Shown: positions 1 to 8,727, counted from the stretch's first letter. The stretch: 64,000 nucleotides of DNA from Candidatus Altimarinota bacterium (GCA_023231115.1 JALNWA010000004.1:11289-75288); one strand, 5' to 3'. The notes: a model not told the origin generated them from the letters alone. Program-made: numbers and translations.

Positions 1-779
1 CCGAAAACAGGGAAAAGCGCAATTCCAAGAATCATCGCTCCAATGTTTTCAGCCGCTGTAGATTCAAACAAATCCGCTCCACGACCTGCACAATCTCCAA
101 CATTATCACCAACCAAGTCAGCAATAACTGCAGGATTTCTAGGATCATCTTCAGGAATTCCAGCTTCAACTTTTCCAACTAAATCCGCTCCAACGTCAGC
201 CGCTTTTGTATAAATTCCACCTCCAAGTTGTGCAAATAGAGCTACGAATGAAGCTCCAAATCCGAAACCAACCAATAAAAGAGGAACTTCTGTAGGATTA
301 GCAATTCCGCCGTAAGCTACGAAAAGTCCACCAACTCCAAGAAGAGAAAGTGCAACGACAAGAATACCTGAGAACGCACCTCCACGAATCGCCATTTTAA
401 GTGCTTTATTTACGCTATGTTGAGCCGCCGCCGCAGTTCTAAGATTTGCTTTTACGCTCATATACATTCCCAAAAATCCTGAAAGAGCAGAACAAGCCGC
501 TCCAAGGAGAAAGGCTACAGCAGTGTGCCAGCCATAATTAAAATCTCCGCTGAAAGAATATGCGGCAAGAATAATTACAACCATAACAATTGATAAAGTA
601 CCAATAGTTACATATTGTCTCTTCAAAAACGCCATCGCTCCCTCTCTAATAGCTTCAGCAATTTCTTGCATTTTTGGAGTACCATTGTCCTGTTTTAGGA
701 CATGGCGCGCAAGCAAAACCGCAACCACAAGAGAAACTAGACTGATGCCGAATATCGAAGCAAAAAGGTATGTGGACAT
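1..779 (-). CDS. hppA: Membrane-bound ion-translocating pyrophosphatase, N-terminal part (runs off window)
   Basis: Hydrolyses pyrophosphate and uses the energy to pump H+ or Na+ across the cytoplasmic membrane. About 259 residues are present from an ATG at 779; the C-terminal part lies beyond base 1. Several hydrophobic helices precede the diagnostic catalytic loop, which reads GGGIYTKAADVGADLVGK, then EAGIPEDDPRNPAVIADLVG, then DNVGDCAGRGADLFES. These carry the Asp and Lys residues that bind Mg-PPi. The family is normally about 650-800 residues. A sigma70-like promoter lies just upstream. The determinant residues for K+ dependence and for the ion pumped are outside the window, so the subtype cannot be called. 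Identification is very secure. Confidence 0.97.
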   Translation of the reverse strand, partial: MSTYLFASIFGISLVSLVVAVLLARHVLKQDNGTPKMQEIAEAIREGAMAFLKRQYVTIGTLSIVMVVIILAAYSFSGDFNYGWHTAVAFLLGAACSALSGFLGMYMSVKANLRTAAAAQHSVNKALKMAIRGGAFSGILVVALSLLGVGGLFVAYGGIANPTEVPLLLVGFGFGASFVALFAQLGGGIYTKAADVGADLVGKVEAGIPEDDPRNPAVIADLVGDNVGDCAGRGADLFESTAAENIGAMILGIALFPVF

Positions 780-826
780 CTGAAATAAATTAAAAAATAT
801 TTAAAAATATAGAAAAGTTCCGTGAA

Positions 827-855
827 ATATTACCAATTTACCAAGACGAGTTCAA
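827..855 (-). promoter_or_regulatory. Sigma70-type promoter for hppA
   Basis: On the minus strand TTGAAC (855-850) and TAATAT (832-827) are separated by exactly 17 bases. The predicted transcript starts about 40 nt before the hppA ATG. Seen by eye; not tested. Confidence 0.55.
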
Positions 856-869
856 GGTAATTTTATAGC

Positions 870-1610
870 TTAAGAAAACATCACCATGGATATCGCGGAA
901 ATCGCCGCAGTTTCCATTCTTAAAACGTTTTCACCAAGCAAAAAGATTTTTGCCCCTTGAGATTTCGCATCAGAAATTTCCTCATCCGTAAGCCCTCCTT
1001 CAGGCCCGATAACTACACTCACGCCGACGGAGTCGGCCCTCTCTCTTCCAGAATTTTCGCCCATCTCATTTCTCCCAATCAAATACTCACCTAATTTCAC
1101 ATCATGTTGCCTCGCATCTCCGACCAAAACTTCACCTTTCGGGAAAGCGTTCAAAAAATCACTCCACGAAATAACCTCATGAAGTACAGGCAAAACACAT
1201 CTTTCACTTTGCTCAGCCGCCTCGCTTATAATAGAAAGAAATCTTGGAATATTCCTCATTTCCTTCACCTGACATCTATTTGTAACAATCGGAAAAATAT
1301 CGGTCACGCCTATTTCCGTAGCTTTTTGAACAATCAATTCCAGCGTCGCAGGTTTCTTCGACAAAGCAATATACAAACTCACTTTTCGGCCATTATCAGG
1401 ACAATGCACGACTTCAGACAAATTGATAACCGCCTCTTTTTTTGCGACAACTTCAAAAACCCCATTAGCCTTTGAGCCTTTACCATCAAGAAAAACACAC
1501 TTATCCCCCGCCTCAAATCTCATCACGTTCCGCATCTGATGAAGCAAATCCTCATTTGTTATAACAACCTTTCCCTCTTTAAGTTCTTGATTTATAAAAA
1601 AATGTTGCAT
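870..1610 (-). CDS. rsmE: 16S rRNA m3U1498 methyltransferase RsmE
   Basis: Methylates N3 of U1498 in 16S rRNA using S-adenosylmethionine. The protein has an N-terminal PUA-like part and a C-terminal SPOUT (trefoil-knot) methyltransferase domain. The knot signature is clear near the C-terminus: VVIGPEGGLTDEEI followed by LGENVLRMETAAISA. Length is 246 residues from the ATG at 1610, normal for RsmE. An alternative ATG at 1628 adds six residues, but MQHFFI matches the usual RsmE start. It lies downstream of nothing obvious and reads toward hppA, with the hppA promoter in the gap. Confidence 0.95.
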   Translation of the reverse strand: MQHFFINQELKEGKVVITNEDLLHQMRNVMRFEAGDKCVFLDGKGSKANGVFEVVAKKEAVINLSEVVHCPDNGRKVSLYIALSKKPATLELIVQKATEIGVTDIFPIVTNRCQVKEMRNIPRFLSIISEAAEQSERCVLPVLHEVISWSDFLNAFPKGEVLVGDARQHDVKLGEYLIGRNEMGENSGRERADSVGVSVVIGPEGGLTDEEISDAKSQGAKIFLLGENVLRMETAAISAISMVMFS

Positions 1611-1685
1611 GAACGCATGATACAACATTTTAGAAAAATTTAATAAAAATTTAATGTCGGCATGTTATAAAGAAATAAACTTAGA

Positions 1686-1720
1686 TTGAAAAACAGATGG
1701 ATGTACGTTATTATGTACAT
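1686..1720 (+). promoter_or_regulatory. Promoter and operator palindrome of the toxin-antitoxin operon
   Basis: TTGAAA (1686-1691) and TATTAT (1709-1714) are spaced by 17 bases. An inverted repeat, ATGTAC (1701-1706) and GTACAT (1715-1720), brackets the -10 box. A repressor dimer bound there would block RNA polymerase, as in autoregulated type II toxin-antitoxin operons. The antitoxin ATG follows at 1741. Confidence 0.6.
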
Positions 1721-1740
1721 ATAAAATTTAAGTCAAAAAT

Positions 1741-2058
1741 ATGAAAGCAAAAACAACTTTATCCATGACAGAAGCCAGAAAAAACATATTCAAAATCAGC
1801 GACGAAGTACAAAAACCGGGAAATTATTACACTTTTACCGAGAATGGCATCCCGAAAATAGTGGTAATGTCGGCGGAAGAATTTGAATCGTGGCAGGAAA
1901 CATTTGATGTTTTACGGGAAAATCCAAATCTGAAAAATGAAATAAAATCGGCACGAAAAGAATTTAAAAAAGGACAATATGTACCTTTTGAAAAAATATT
2001 AAAAAAAGAACATGTACAAAATAGTGGTAAGAAAAACAGCCGAAAAAGAGCTAAATAG
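1741..2058 (+). CDS. Antitoxin of type II TA system, Phd/YefM family
   Basis: Predicted DNA-binding antitoxin that neutralises the RelE-like toxin encoded next and represses the operon. The N-terminal 50 residues have the Phd/YefM fold pattern: a short strand and helix (TLSMTEARKNIFKISDEVQ), then YTFTENGIPKIVVMSAEEFE. The rest is a charged tail expected to wrap the toxin. At 105 residues it is slightly long, because the last 15 codons overlap the toxin gene by 47 bases in another frame, an unusually large overlap. Family assignment is by pattern recognition. Confidence 0.85.
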   Translation: MKAKTTLSMTEARKNIFKISDEVQKPGNYYTFTENGIPKIVVMSAEEFESWQETFDVLRENPNLKNEIKSARKEFKKGQYVPFEKILKKEHVQNSGKKNSRKRAK

Positions 2059-2263
2059 AATTGAAGAATCTCAACGATCCAGAATCGAGAAAACAATTCT
2101 AAGCTTAAGCTTAAATCCATACCTTGGAAAACCTCTCAAAGGGGAATTTCAGGGCATATATTCATTAAAAGTATGGCCATTTCGAATACTTTACGAAATC
2201 TACAAAAAACAACTAATTATTCACATAATAAAGATAAGCCACCGCCAAAACGTGTACAAATAA
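2012..2263 (+). CDS. RelE/ParE-family toxin
   Basis: Predicted toxin, probably a ribosome-dependent mRNA interferase of the RelE superfamily, of 83 residues. The RelE fold is recognisable: a first strand MYKIVVRKTAEKEL, two helices, the basic LKVWPFRILYEI strand and the C-terminal KISHRQNVYK, where the His/Arg/Tyr residues sit in the usual active-site positions. It is translated from an ATG inside the antitoxin gene, implying translational coupling. Whether it acts on mRNA (RelE) or gyrase (ParE) cannot be decided from the sequence. It ends 2 bp before the convergent Cys-rich gene. Confidence 0.87.
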   Translation: MYKIVVRKTAEKELNRIEESQRSRIEKTILSLSLNPYLGKPLKGEFQGIYSLKVWPFRILYEIYKKQLIIHIIKISHRQNVYK

Positions 2264-2265
2264 GA

Positions 2266-3894
2266 CTAATAAACTTCCTTCAAATAACACTCCTCACAAT
2301 ACACGATTTCAGGTCTATCCAGCGCATAAGCAGTCTTGATGTCGACTCCACACTTTGCACACTTTCTATCCCAAAGCTTTCGTGGATTACGTAAAGCCAT
2401 CCGTTCCTTGTGGCGTACATCCGGAGATTTAGTTGGCACAGGAAGATTATGCCTCTTCAAAAACGCAACCTCTTGAGAAATAATCCTAAATTGCTTTCCC
2501 GTAACTTCACATGTAACAATGTCTTCACCGCTTCTCTTCGCCAAATTAACCTCATCAACCTCATCAAACCATTGATATCCTTTTTTCAGAGCATCCTCTT
2601 TTGTCATCGGATAAAAATCATGCGCAGTAGTTTCGTTATAGCAAAACGGCGAATCAGTCTCAGGGAAAAACTCGCCCCATTCGCCAGTTTTCCTCATATG
2701 TTCAATTATTTTTTTAACCAAAACCTTATATTCGCTTTCAGAATATTGTTTATTCAAAACACAATATTTTTCCTTTGAATGAAGACCTACGCATCCGAAA
2801 CAATCATTCACTCCATAACATTCATTACAATACATTGAATTCCCGGAAGCAATCCCAAAACCATCCCTACAAAAAAGCAAATTATATCCACTGGAAGCCA
2901 ACACTTCATATCCAAGCTCAAGCGGCGATCCAAGATGAATACAATCCATGCAGTTTTTCATTTTGCCTACAGTAAAACAATATCTCAAATCTTCGCAGTT
3001 TATAATATCAAAACAATAATACGCATTCTTCGAATTGAAGACATGATTACCAAAAACATTCTCAGAATTTCTTTGATATAAAGCCCTTTTTGGCAAAGAC
3101 AAATAAAGATCTTTGAAAGTTTTTCTAACCATTTCCTTATTTTCAGGTTTCAACAATTCCGCAACTTTTTTTTCATATTCCTCTTTAGAATAATGTTTAT
3201 TGAAAATATAAAATTCCTTATTCGCAAGACTCACGCATCCAAAACAATTTCGACATCCTTTACAATCAAAAAGATAATAACTACTTGAGCAATTCAGGCA
3301 TTCTCTTCCGTGAAAAACTTCATAACACTTTTCGCAATCTATACACTCGTAACATCCCTCACAATAATAAGAATAAGCCATGTCAAAACAATTTTTTGAA
3401 TACCACAAAATATGTCCGTAAGAACAATTTTCATTTTCGACACAACCAGCGACCAAATAGCAATCCTTTGAAAAATAAGTCGCATTCGTATAATCACAAT
3501 TTTCAGAACCGGAGACAGACATCCCAGGACGCGGAACCCTGTTGTACAGCTCATTCATTTGTTCAAAAAATGGCTTACTTGAGTCAAAATCCATACCATA
3601 ATCAAGCGAACTCCACTCGTTTCCCCACCATTCATCAAGAGTGTAAACTTTGCATTTTTTGTCTCCTGAAAAAATCGAAATAAATTCTTTGCCGGATAAA
3701 TCAGATTTTCTTTTGTAAAATTTATTAAAATTACGCCACATCATTTTTCGCTTCCACTTGCACTCAAAACAATATGCAGACCAAGGAAGTAAAATTTTCT
3801 CACCATCAATAACCGGAGATAAATTTTCCAAAAATTTCAAATCATCTTCTGTCACTCCAAAATTTGAACCACATTGTTTACAAGTTTTTTGCAT
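2266..3894 (-). CDS. Very cysteine-rich protein with internal duplication, function unknown
   Basis: 542 residues from the ATG at 3894. A TTG at 3909 is possible but overlaps the upstream gene's terminator, so ATG is preferred. It opens with a zinc-ribbon-like CKQCG...C..C and closes with CAKCGVD...YCEECY. In between are two copies of a long Cys/Tyr-rich module, each ending in a similar run: FGCVSLANKEFYIFNKHYS and FGCVGLHSKEKYCVLNKQYS. The dozens of Cys arranged as CxxC and CYxC pairs suggest multiple metal sites or a solenoid. No signal peptide is seen, so it is probably cytosolic. I recall similar proteins from CPR genomes, sometimes annotated as CaiB/BaiF; nothing here supports a CoA-transferase. 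Confidence 0.85.
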   Translation of the reverse strand: MQKTCKQCGSNFGVTEDDLKFLENLSPVIDGEKILLPWSAYCFECKWKRKMMWRNFNKFYKRKSDLSGKEFISIFSGDKKCKVYTLDEWWGNEWSSLDYGMDFDSSKPFFEQMNELYNRVPRPGMSVSGSENCDYTNATYFSKDCYLVAGCVENENCSYGHILWYSKNCFDMAYSYYCEGCYECIDCEKCYEVFHGRECLNCSSSYYLFDCKGCRNCFGCVSLANKEFYIFNKHYSKEEYEKKVAELLKPENKEMVRKTFKDLYLSLPKRALYQRNSENVFGNHVFNSKNAYYCFDIINCEDLRYCFTVGKMKNCMDCIHLGSPLELGYEVLASSGYNLLFCRDGFGIASGNSMYCNECYGVNDCFGCVGLHSKEKYCVLNKQYSESEYKVLVKKIIEHMRKTGEWGEFFPETDSPFCYNETTAHDFYPMTKEDALKKGYQWFDEVDEVNLAKRSGEDIVTCEVTGKQFRIISQEVAFLKRHNLPVPTKSPDVRHKERMALRNPRKLWDRKCAKCGVDIKTAYALDRPEIVYCEECYLKEVY

Positions 3895-3904
3895 AGCAAA
3901 ATTA

Positions 3905-3938
3905 TACAAAAAAGCCTGCCTCTTAACAAGACAAGCTT
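3905..3938 (-). terminator. Rho-independent terminator of the DUF378-like gene
   Basis: On the minus strand AAGCTTGTCTT (3938-3928) pairs, with two G-U pairs, with the segment ending GGCAGGCTT (to 3912), with a short loop and then a T-run. It sits between the 3958-4182 gene and the Cys-rich gene. Confidence 0.7.
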
Positions 3939-3957
3939 AATTTATAATAAAAAATGA

Positions 3958-4182
3958 TTATTTAGAGCAAGAGCATCCTCCTTCGCAACACATGAAAGAT
4001 GAAACCAATACCCAAACTCCTGAAACTGCAACAACCACATAAACCGCATTAGCAAGCATCTGCATAGCAAGAAGATCTACACAAAGATAGTTAACCAAGT
4101 CAAATTGGAAAAGGCCTACAAGCCCCCAATTTAGCGCACCTACTACAACTAGAACCAACGCAATCCAATATAATACTTTCAT
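3958..4182 (-). CDS. DUF378-like small membrane protein
   Basis: 74 residues with two membrane helices. The motif ALNWGLVGLFQFDLVNYL is typical of the DUF378 family (small bacterial integral membrane proteins of unknown function). Unlike most members it ends in a Cys-rich tail, CCEGGCSCSK, which could bind metal or be membrane-proximal. It has its own promoter (4214-4242) and terminator (3905-3938), so it is a single-gene unit. Confidence 0.8.
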   Translation of the reverse strand: MKVLYWIALVLVVVGALNWGLVGLFQFDLVNYLCVDLLAMQMLANAVYVVVAVSGVWVLVSSFMCCEGGCSCSK

Positions 4183-4213
4183 AAATAATGAGGATTAAAT
4201 ATAATGTATCTAA

Positions 4214-4242
4214 ATTATTGTTTGTTTAAAGACAATTGTCAA
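4214..4242 (-). promoter_or_regulatory. Sigma70-type promoter for the DUF378-like gene
   Basis: On the minus strand a consensus TTGACA (4242-4237) and AATAAT (4219-4214) are separated by 17 bases, about 32-35 bases before the ATG at 4182. Confidence 0.5.
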
Positions 4243-4246
4243 TTAA

Positions 4247-4783
4247 ATGCTTACAAAAGACTACAAAATAGGATTAAAAATAAAAGTGAATGATAAAATG
4301 CAAAAAAATTATGCATATATTTTATCAGAAAAACTTGGAAAAAATTTCAACAAAGAATTCGTTCCTGCCCTAACTCCAGCCAAAATGTTAAAGCTCGGAA
4401 TATTTGAAGGAAAATATTTAAATGATTGCAAAAAAGAATTTCCGGAAGAATGGTTTAAAAAAGCGGAAAAAAAGTTATCACCAAAAAAAGCGGACACATC
4501 TAAGAATTATTTTAAAATAAAATCCAGACAATCCTTGCAAACGTGGAGAAAAAACGGTTGGATAATGATTGGAGATCCTGACATAAGAGGATGGTTTCAG
4601 TGGTATTGCAGATATTATCTCGGCAGACGTGAACCAATTTTAGACACACGACAAATAAAAAGGTGGAAATCGTTCAACAGACACGCAGGACAAATAAAAA
4701 AGAACTGCAACAGAGGTGATTTAAATTGCAGACCACGCCAAAGACAAGCCCTATTGCAATGGGCATACAATCCTTTTATATAA
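4247..4783 (+). CDS. Conserved protein of unknown function, Trp/Arg-rich C-terminal half
   Basis: 178 residues, basic, no signal peptide or membrane segment. The first half contains LTPAKMLKLGIFEGKYLNDC, the second half WIMIGDPDIRGWFQWYCRYY and later GDLNCRPRQRQALLQWAYNP. These blocks match a conserved hypothetical family I recall from bacteria, plants and fungi with no assigned function. The many aromatic and Arg residues fit a nucleic-acid or nucleotide-binding role, but that is speculation. It is a single gene, divergent from the DUF378-like gene and convergent with the P-type ATPase. Confidence 0.8.
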   Translation: MLTKDYKIGLKIKVNDKMQKNYAYILSEKLGKNFNKEFVPALTPAKMLKLGIFEGKYLNDCKKEFPEEWFKKAEKKLSPKKADTSKNYFKIKSRQSLQTWRKNGWIMIGDPDIRGWFQWYCRYYLGRREPILDTRQIKRWKSFNRHAGQIKKNCNRGDLNCRPRQRQALLQWAYNPFI

Positions 4784-4789
4784 GATTCT

Positions 4790-7342
4790 TTATTTTTTAA
4801 TTTCAAAAAACTCCAAAACTTTCCAAAACATTCCCGCAGAAAAACCGACAAAAACAACCATCAAGAAATGTAATACAGAAATATTTTCGAATTTAAATAC
4901 ATGTCCCATAAATGGAACATAAACAGATAAAATCAACAATAAAGTCGCTCCAAAAACAACATACAAAAGAGCCGGATTTTTAGCAGTAAATGCTTTCAAA
5001 ATAGAATGTCCCAAAAATCTGTTAACAAAAATAAGTCCGATATTTGAGGCAATAAGCGTTATAAAAGCAAGTGTTCTTGAATAAGAATCAGACATTCCAT
5101 AAGACAACGCTGTGTTGAAAACCACCGAAATCATAACCAACGAAATAAGCCCCTGTAAAAAACTTTTAAAGAGCAATCCCTTGCTAAAAAGCGGTTCAGA
5201 AGGATTTCTTGGCGGACGCGACATAATATCATCCTCCTCCGTCTCGGCTTCAAAAACGACAGAACAAACCGGATCAATAATCAGCTCCAAAAAAACAACA
5301 TGGACAGGATAAAATATTATAGGCCAATCAAAAACAACAGGTAAAAGCGCAAGTCCGGCAATCGGCACATGTACACTTATTATGTAAGCCATCGCCTTTT
5401 TAATATTATCAAAAATTCGACGACCCATTTTTACAGCGGCAACAATTGAATTAAAATCATCTTTCAACAAAACAAGCGCGGAAGCCTCTCTAGCAACATC
5501 AGTCCCTCTCTCTCCCATAGAAACACCGATATGCGCCGCTTTAAGAGCAGGAGCGTCATTCACTCCATCTCCTGTCATCGCAACAATCTCTCCATCTTTT
5601 TTCAACGCTTGAACAATAATTAATTTCTGCTCAGGCACAACTCTCGCAAAAATATTTACATTTTTAATTTTCTTCGCAAGTTCCGTTGCCGACATTTTTT
5701 CAAGTTCAGCACCTGTAATAATGTGATCTGGATCTTTAAGCCCTATCTGCTCCCCGATATTTTTTGCGGTAATGGGATAATCTCCGGTAATCATAATCAC
5801 ACGAATACCGGCCTTGTAACATTCCTTTATAGCAAAAGGAACAGTCTCTCTAATAGGATCAGCAAGCCCGACAAACCCTAAGAATTCAAATGCAAAATCA
5901 TGCTGGGAAGTAGGCAAATCATTTCCCCTGTAAACAGCCTTCGCAACGCCCAAAACACGAAGTCCTTTCGCCGCCATAATTTCCACCTCTTTTTCCAAAA
6001 CTTTTTGTTTTTCTTGAGACATATGACAAAGCTCAAAAACAGCCTCCGGTGCGCCTTTTGCCGCAACAACATAAAACCTGCCCTCTTTGTCGGATTTATA
6101 CACATGAGAAAGAGCAAGAAGATGTCTGGACAAAGGATATTCCTTAAGCAAATTCCATTCTTCATGCAAGTGCTCTGTATCTTTCAATTTAATTTCCCCC
6201 AATTCAAGAAATGCCTTCTCCATAGGATCAAATGGATCCTTTTTGCTTGCCAAAACAGCATACTCAATAATTTCATGAAAATGCTCGGGCAAAGATTTTT
6301 CCTTATTTTCAAAAACATCATATTTTTTTTCTTCAACAAAAATTTCTTGAATCGACATTTTATTTTGCGTAAGAGTCCCCGTTTTATCTACGCAAAGAAC
6401 AGTAGCCGCACCCAAAATTTCGACAGCGGCAACCTTTCTGGTAAGAACATGTTTTTTTGAAATTCTCCAAGCACCAAGCGCCAAAAACACAGTAAGCACA
6501 ACTGCAAATTCCTCGGGCAAAAGAGCAATTGCCACAGTTATTCCATACAAAAATCCATTCAATATTTCATTTCTCCACAAAATAAAAGCGGCAACAATTA
6601 CCACAAGAAAAACAACCGCGAAAAGAAAAAAGAATCGAACAAGTTTAGCGGATTCTTTTTGCAAAATCGTTTTCTCTGAGATGATTGATTGCAAAGCTTT
6701 TCCTATTTTACCTATTTCCGTATTCATACCAGTTCCAAAAACTCTCGCAACTCCTTGCCCACCAACAATCATGCTTCCTGAAAACACAAAAGGATTATCA
6801 TTTCCACCCGGACGTACAGAGCCTATATTTTCTTCATCTGTAGCCATTTTCCTGACAGACACAGACTCTCCCGTCAAAAGAGACTCATCCGCAGACAAAT
6901 TTCTTTCCCATATAAGAACCGCATCAGCAGGAACACGATCTCCCTCATTTAAAATAATAACATCCCCCATTACAACTTCACGTCCGGCTATACGCATTTT
7001 CTCTCCATCACGAATCACCAATGCACGCGGACTTGAAAGATCTTTAAGCGCAGTCAAAGCCTTTTCGGTTTTATTTTCCTGATAAAGCGTAATTCCAATC
7101 ACCACCAACACACTAAAAGACAAGAATATTGCCTCCTGTACATCTCCAAGCACAATATAAATAATTCCACATCCGACAAGAAGTGAAATCATGGGTTCTT
7201 TTAAAATTTCAAAAATAATAGCAAAAATACTTCTCTTCTTTGACGAAGGAAGCTCGTTATAGCCATGTTTTCTCAAATTTTGAGAAACTTCTTTCGAAGT
7301 TAATCCTTTAAGTTTCTGCACTTGTGCTTCAGTAAGTCCCAT
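4790..7342 (-). CDS. P-type cation-transporting ATPase (P2-type, Ca2+-ATPase-like)
   Basis: 850 residues, full length for a P2-type pump. In order: an N-terminal cation-ATPase domain (LTSKEVSQNLRKHGYNELP), M1-M2, an actuator domain with TGES (157-160), M3-M4 with LLPEEF (275-279) at the ion-binding kink, the phosphorylation site DKTGT (D319), the nucleotide domain, MITGDYPITAKNIG and MTGDGVNDAPALK, then six C-terminal helices. PEEF replaces the PEGL of SERCA, a variant typical of a bacterial subgroup whose ion is not firmly established. It likely exports Ca2+ or another divalent cation; the TerC and CaCA proteins elsewhere in the window are other candidate metal transporters. Confidence 0.95.
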   Translation of the reverse strand: MGLTEAQVQKLKGLTSKEVSQNLRKHGYNELPSSKKRSIFAIIFEILKEPMISLLVGCGIIYIVLGDVQEAIFLSFSVLVVIGITLYQENKTEKALTALKDLSSPRALVIRDGEKMRIAGREVVMGDVIILNEGDRVPADAVLIWERNLSADESLLTGESVSVRKMATDEENIGSVRPGGNDNPFVFSGSMIVGGQGVARVFGTGMNTEIGKIGKALQSIISEKTILQKESAKLVRFFFLFAVVFLVVIVAAFILWRNEILNGFLYGITVAIALLPEEFAVVLTVFLALGAWRISKKHVLTRKVAAVEILGAATVLCVDKTGTLTQNKMSIQEIFVEEKKYDVFENKEKSLPEHFHEIIEYAVLASKKDPFDPMEKAFLELGEIKLKDTEHLHEEWNLLKEYPLSRHLLALSHVYKSDKEGRFYVVAAKGAPEAVFELCHMSQEKQKVLEKEVEIMAAKGLRVLGVAKAVYRGNDLPTSQHDFAFEFLGFVGLADPIRETVPFAIKECYKAGIRVIMITGDYPITAKNIGEQIGLKDPDHIITGAELEKMSATELAKKIKNVNIFARVVPEQKLIIVQALKKDGEIVAMTGDGVNDAPALKAAHIGVSMGERGTDVAREASALVLLKDDFNSIVAAVKMGRRIFDNIKKAMAYIISVHVPIAGLALLPVVFDWPIIFYPVHVVFLELIIDPVCSVVFEAETEEDDIMSRPPRNPSEPLFSKGLLFKSFLQGLISLVMISVVFNTALSYGMSDSYSRTLAFITLIASNIGLIFVNRFLGHSILKAFTAKNPALLYVVFGATLLLILSVYVPFMGHVFKFENISVLHFLMVVFVGFSAGMFWKVLEFFEIKK

Positions 7343-7411
7343 AAAATTAAAAATAAGGATTATTCAAACCTAGTAAGGATAAGGCCTTCAAAGAAACAAA
7401 ACAAGTAAAAA

Positions 7412-8245
7412 TCACTTCGACATTCCTTCATAAGGATTATCTTTTCTGTAACCATAAGTCCGTGGAGAACAAAAAGGATCATAAACAGAGCCATCGCCAA
7501 ATTTCACATATTGATGAACCGGTTTTTCATCCTGAACCGAGACGGAGATAACCTCAGCCAAATATCCCATTTCATCAGAAAGAATTTTATATAAAACAGC
7601 TAAATCCGCACAAAATGGAGGTCTTTTTGAAAAATCAGAAACAGTCCCATGTCCACCAACAATAATTGCAAAAAGAGCCCTCAAAGGAGAAAGAACAAGG
7701 TGCCAATGCAGACGATTTTTCTTTACAACATAAGCAATGGCAATCTTATCAAAATCTTCTTTTGTAAGAGGATCTTTAAACATCCTGAATAGATCAATGA
7801 ATTCAGCATATCCGGCGCTATATGTTAAATATGAACCACAAAGTCTGCGGGAAAAATCATGAATCTCTGTAAGCATTTTCTGTAATATTTCTATATCATC
7901 ATGCGTAATTTCATATCCATATCTGGAAAAAACACCTTCGGCAGAAACAAATGCACCAAGATTAGTTGATTCACTTCTAGTACTTAATTGCCGAACAAGA
8001 TCCTCTCCATAAGCCTCAACCCTGAAACGATCAAATAAATCTATCGCCTCAGCCATTAAAATATTTCTCTCTTCCGGACTAATACTCCTTTTATATCTTT
8101 CATATAAATCATCCGCCATCTTCGCAAAGGCAGGATCCTGCGACAAAATATCGATTTGAGCAAAAAATGAATCCTCAGGAGTAATTTCCACTCCATACAT
8201 CTTCGCAGAATCATCCGCCGCCTTTTTTCTTTCCAAATAAAGCAT
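7412..8245 (-). CDS. Hypothetical protein with a transglutaminase-like C-terminal pattern
   Basis: 277 residues, no signal peptide. The N-terminal two thirds is mostly helical and not recognised. The C-terminal third has a Cys-His-Asp arrangement typical of transglutaminase-like folds: FCADLAVLYKILSDEMGY with Cys at a helix start, then VHQYVKFGDGSVYDPF with His and Asp on adjacent strands. If real, this would be a cysteine peptidase or acyl-transferase-like domain. A second protein in the window (47214-48827) shows the same pattern. It lies alone between the P-type ATPase and the RRM gene. Function is unassigned. Confidence 0.75.
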   Translation of the reverse strand: MLYLERKKAADDSAKMYGVEITPEDSFFAQIDILSQDPAFAKMADDLYERYKRSISPEERNILMAEAIDLFDRFRVEAYGEDLVRQLSTRSESTNLGAFVSAEGVFSRYGYEITHDDIEILQKMLTEIHDFSRRLCGSYLTYSAGYAEFIDLFRMFKDPLTKEDFDKIAIAYVVKKNRLHWHLVLSPLRALFAIIVGGHGTVSDFSKRPPFCADLAVLYKILSDEMGYLAEVISVSVQDEKPVHQYVKFGDGSVYDPFCSPRTYGYRKDNPYEGMSK

Positions 8246-8300
8246 ATTCTTTTAAATACAAGAGAAGAACTTTACCACAAAAATCTAAAAAATACATCAC

Positions 8301-8343
8301 AAAAAATAGAGCCCTGCAGTTTCCCGCAAAGCTCCATCTATTT
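8301..8343 (-). terminator. Rho-independent terminator of the RRM gene
   Basis: Minus-strand AAATAGA pairs with TCTATTT, and inside it GCTTTGC pairs with GCAGGGC across a 4-nt bulge. A T-run follows. It is located 22 bases after the RRM stop codon. Confidence 0.75.
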
Positions 8344-8364
8344 GATTATTAAAAATCGAAAACC

Positions 8365-8712
8365 TTAGAAACTATTTCTGTCTCCTGAGTCTCTCCTTCT
8401 AAAACCTCCACCTCCGAAACCACCTCCGAAACCTCCACCACCTGTTCTTCTTGGTGGTCGATCTTCCATTGGACGAGCTTCGTTAACAACGAGCTTTCTT
8501 CCTTCCATCTCGTTGCCATTCCACGTTTCGATAGCTTTTTGAGCTTCTTCTTCTGTGGACATTTCAACAAATCCAAAACCTTTAGATCTGCCTGAAAATT
8601 TATCAGCGATTACAGCTGCTGATTCAACAGTTCCTGCGTCTGCAAATGCAGTGCGAAGAGATTCTTCTGTTGCTGTGTAAGGTAGATTCCCTACGTATAA
8701 TTTCTTTCCCAT
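8365..8712 (-). CDS. RRM-type RNA-binding protein with Gly-rich tail
   Basis: 115 residues. One RNA recognition motif spans residues 1-80, with RNP2 (KLYVGNL, near residue 4) and RNP1 (KGFGFVEM, near residue 44), the aromatic residues that stack on RNA bases. A Gly/Arg/Phe-rich tail (RTGGGGFGGGFGGGGFRRR) follows, as in cyanobacterial and other bacterial Rbp proteins often linked to cold or RNA metabolism. It is monocistronic: its own promoter (8728-8756) predicts a leader of under 10 nt, and its own strong terminator follows. Confidence 0.95.
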   Translation of the reverse strand: MGKKLYVGNLPYTATEESLRTAFADAGTVESAAVIADKFSGRSKGFGFVEMSTEEEAQKAIETWNGNEMEGRKLVVNEARPMEDRPPRRTGGGGFGGGFGGGGFRRRDSGDRNSF

Positions 8713-8727
8713 AACGGTGATTAAAAA

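Noticed and set aside
1104..1475. A 123-codon plus-strand open frame antisense to rsmE
   Set aside because: It lies wholly inside the clear RsmE gene on the other strand and encodes a low-complexity, pattern-free product. Most other long frames antisense to real genes were rejected likewise.
2266..3909. CaiB/BaiF CoA-transferase annotation of the Cys-rich protein
   Set aside because: No CoA-transferase motif is present; the label is carried over in databases for similar CPR proteins.
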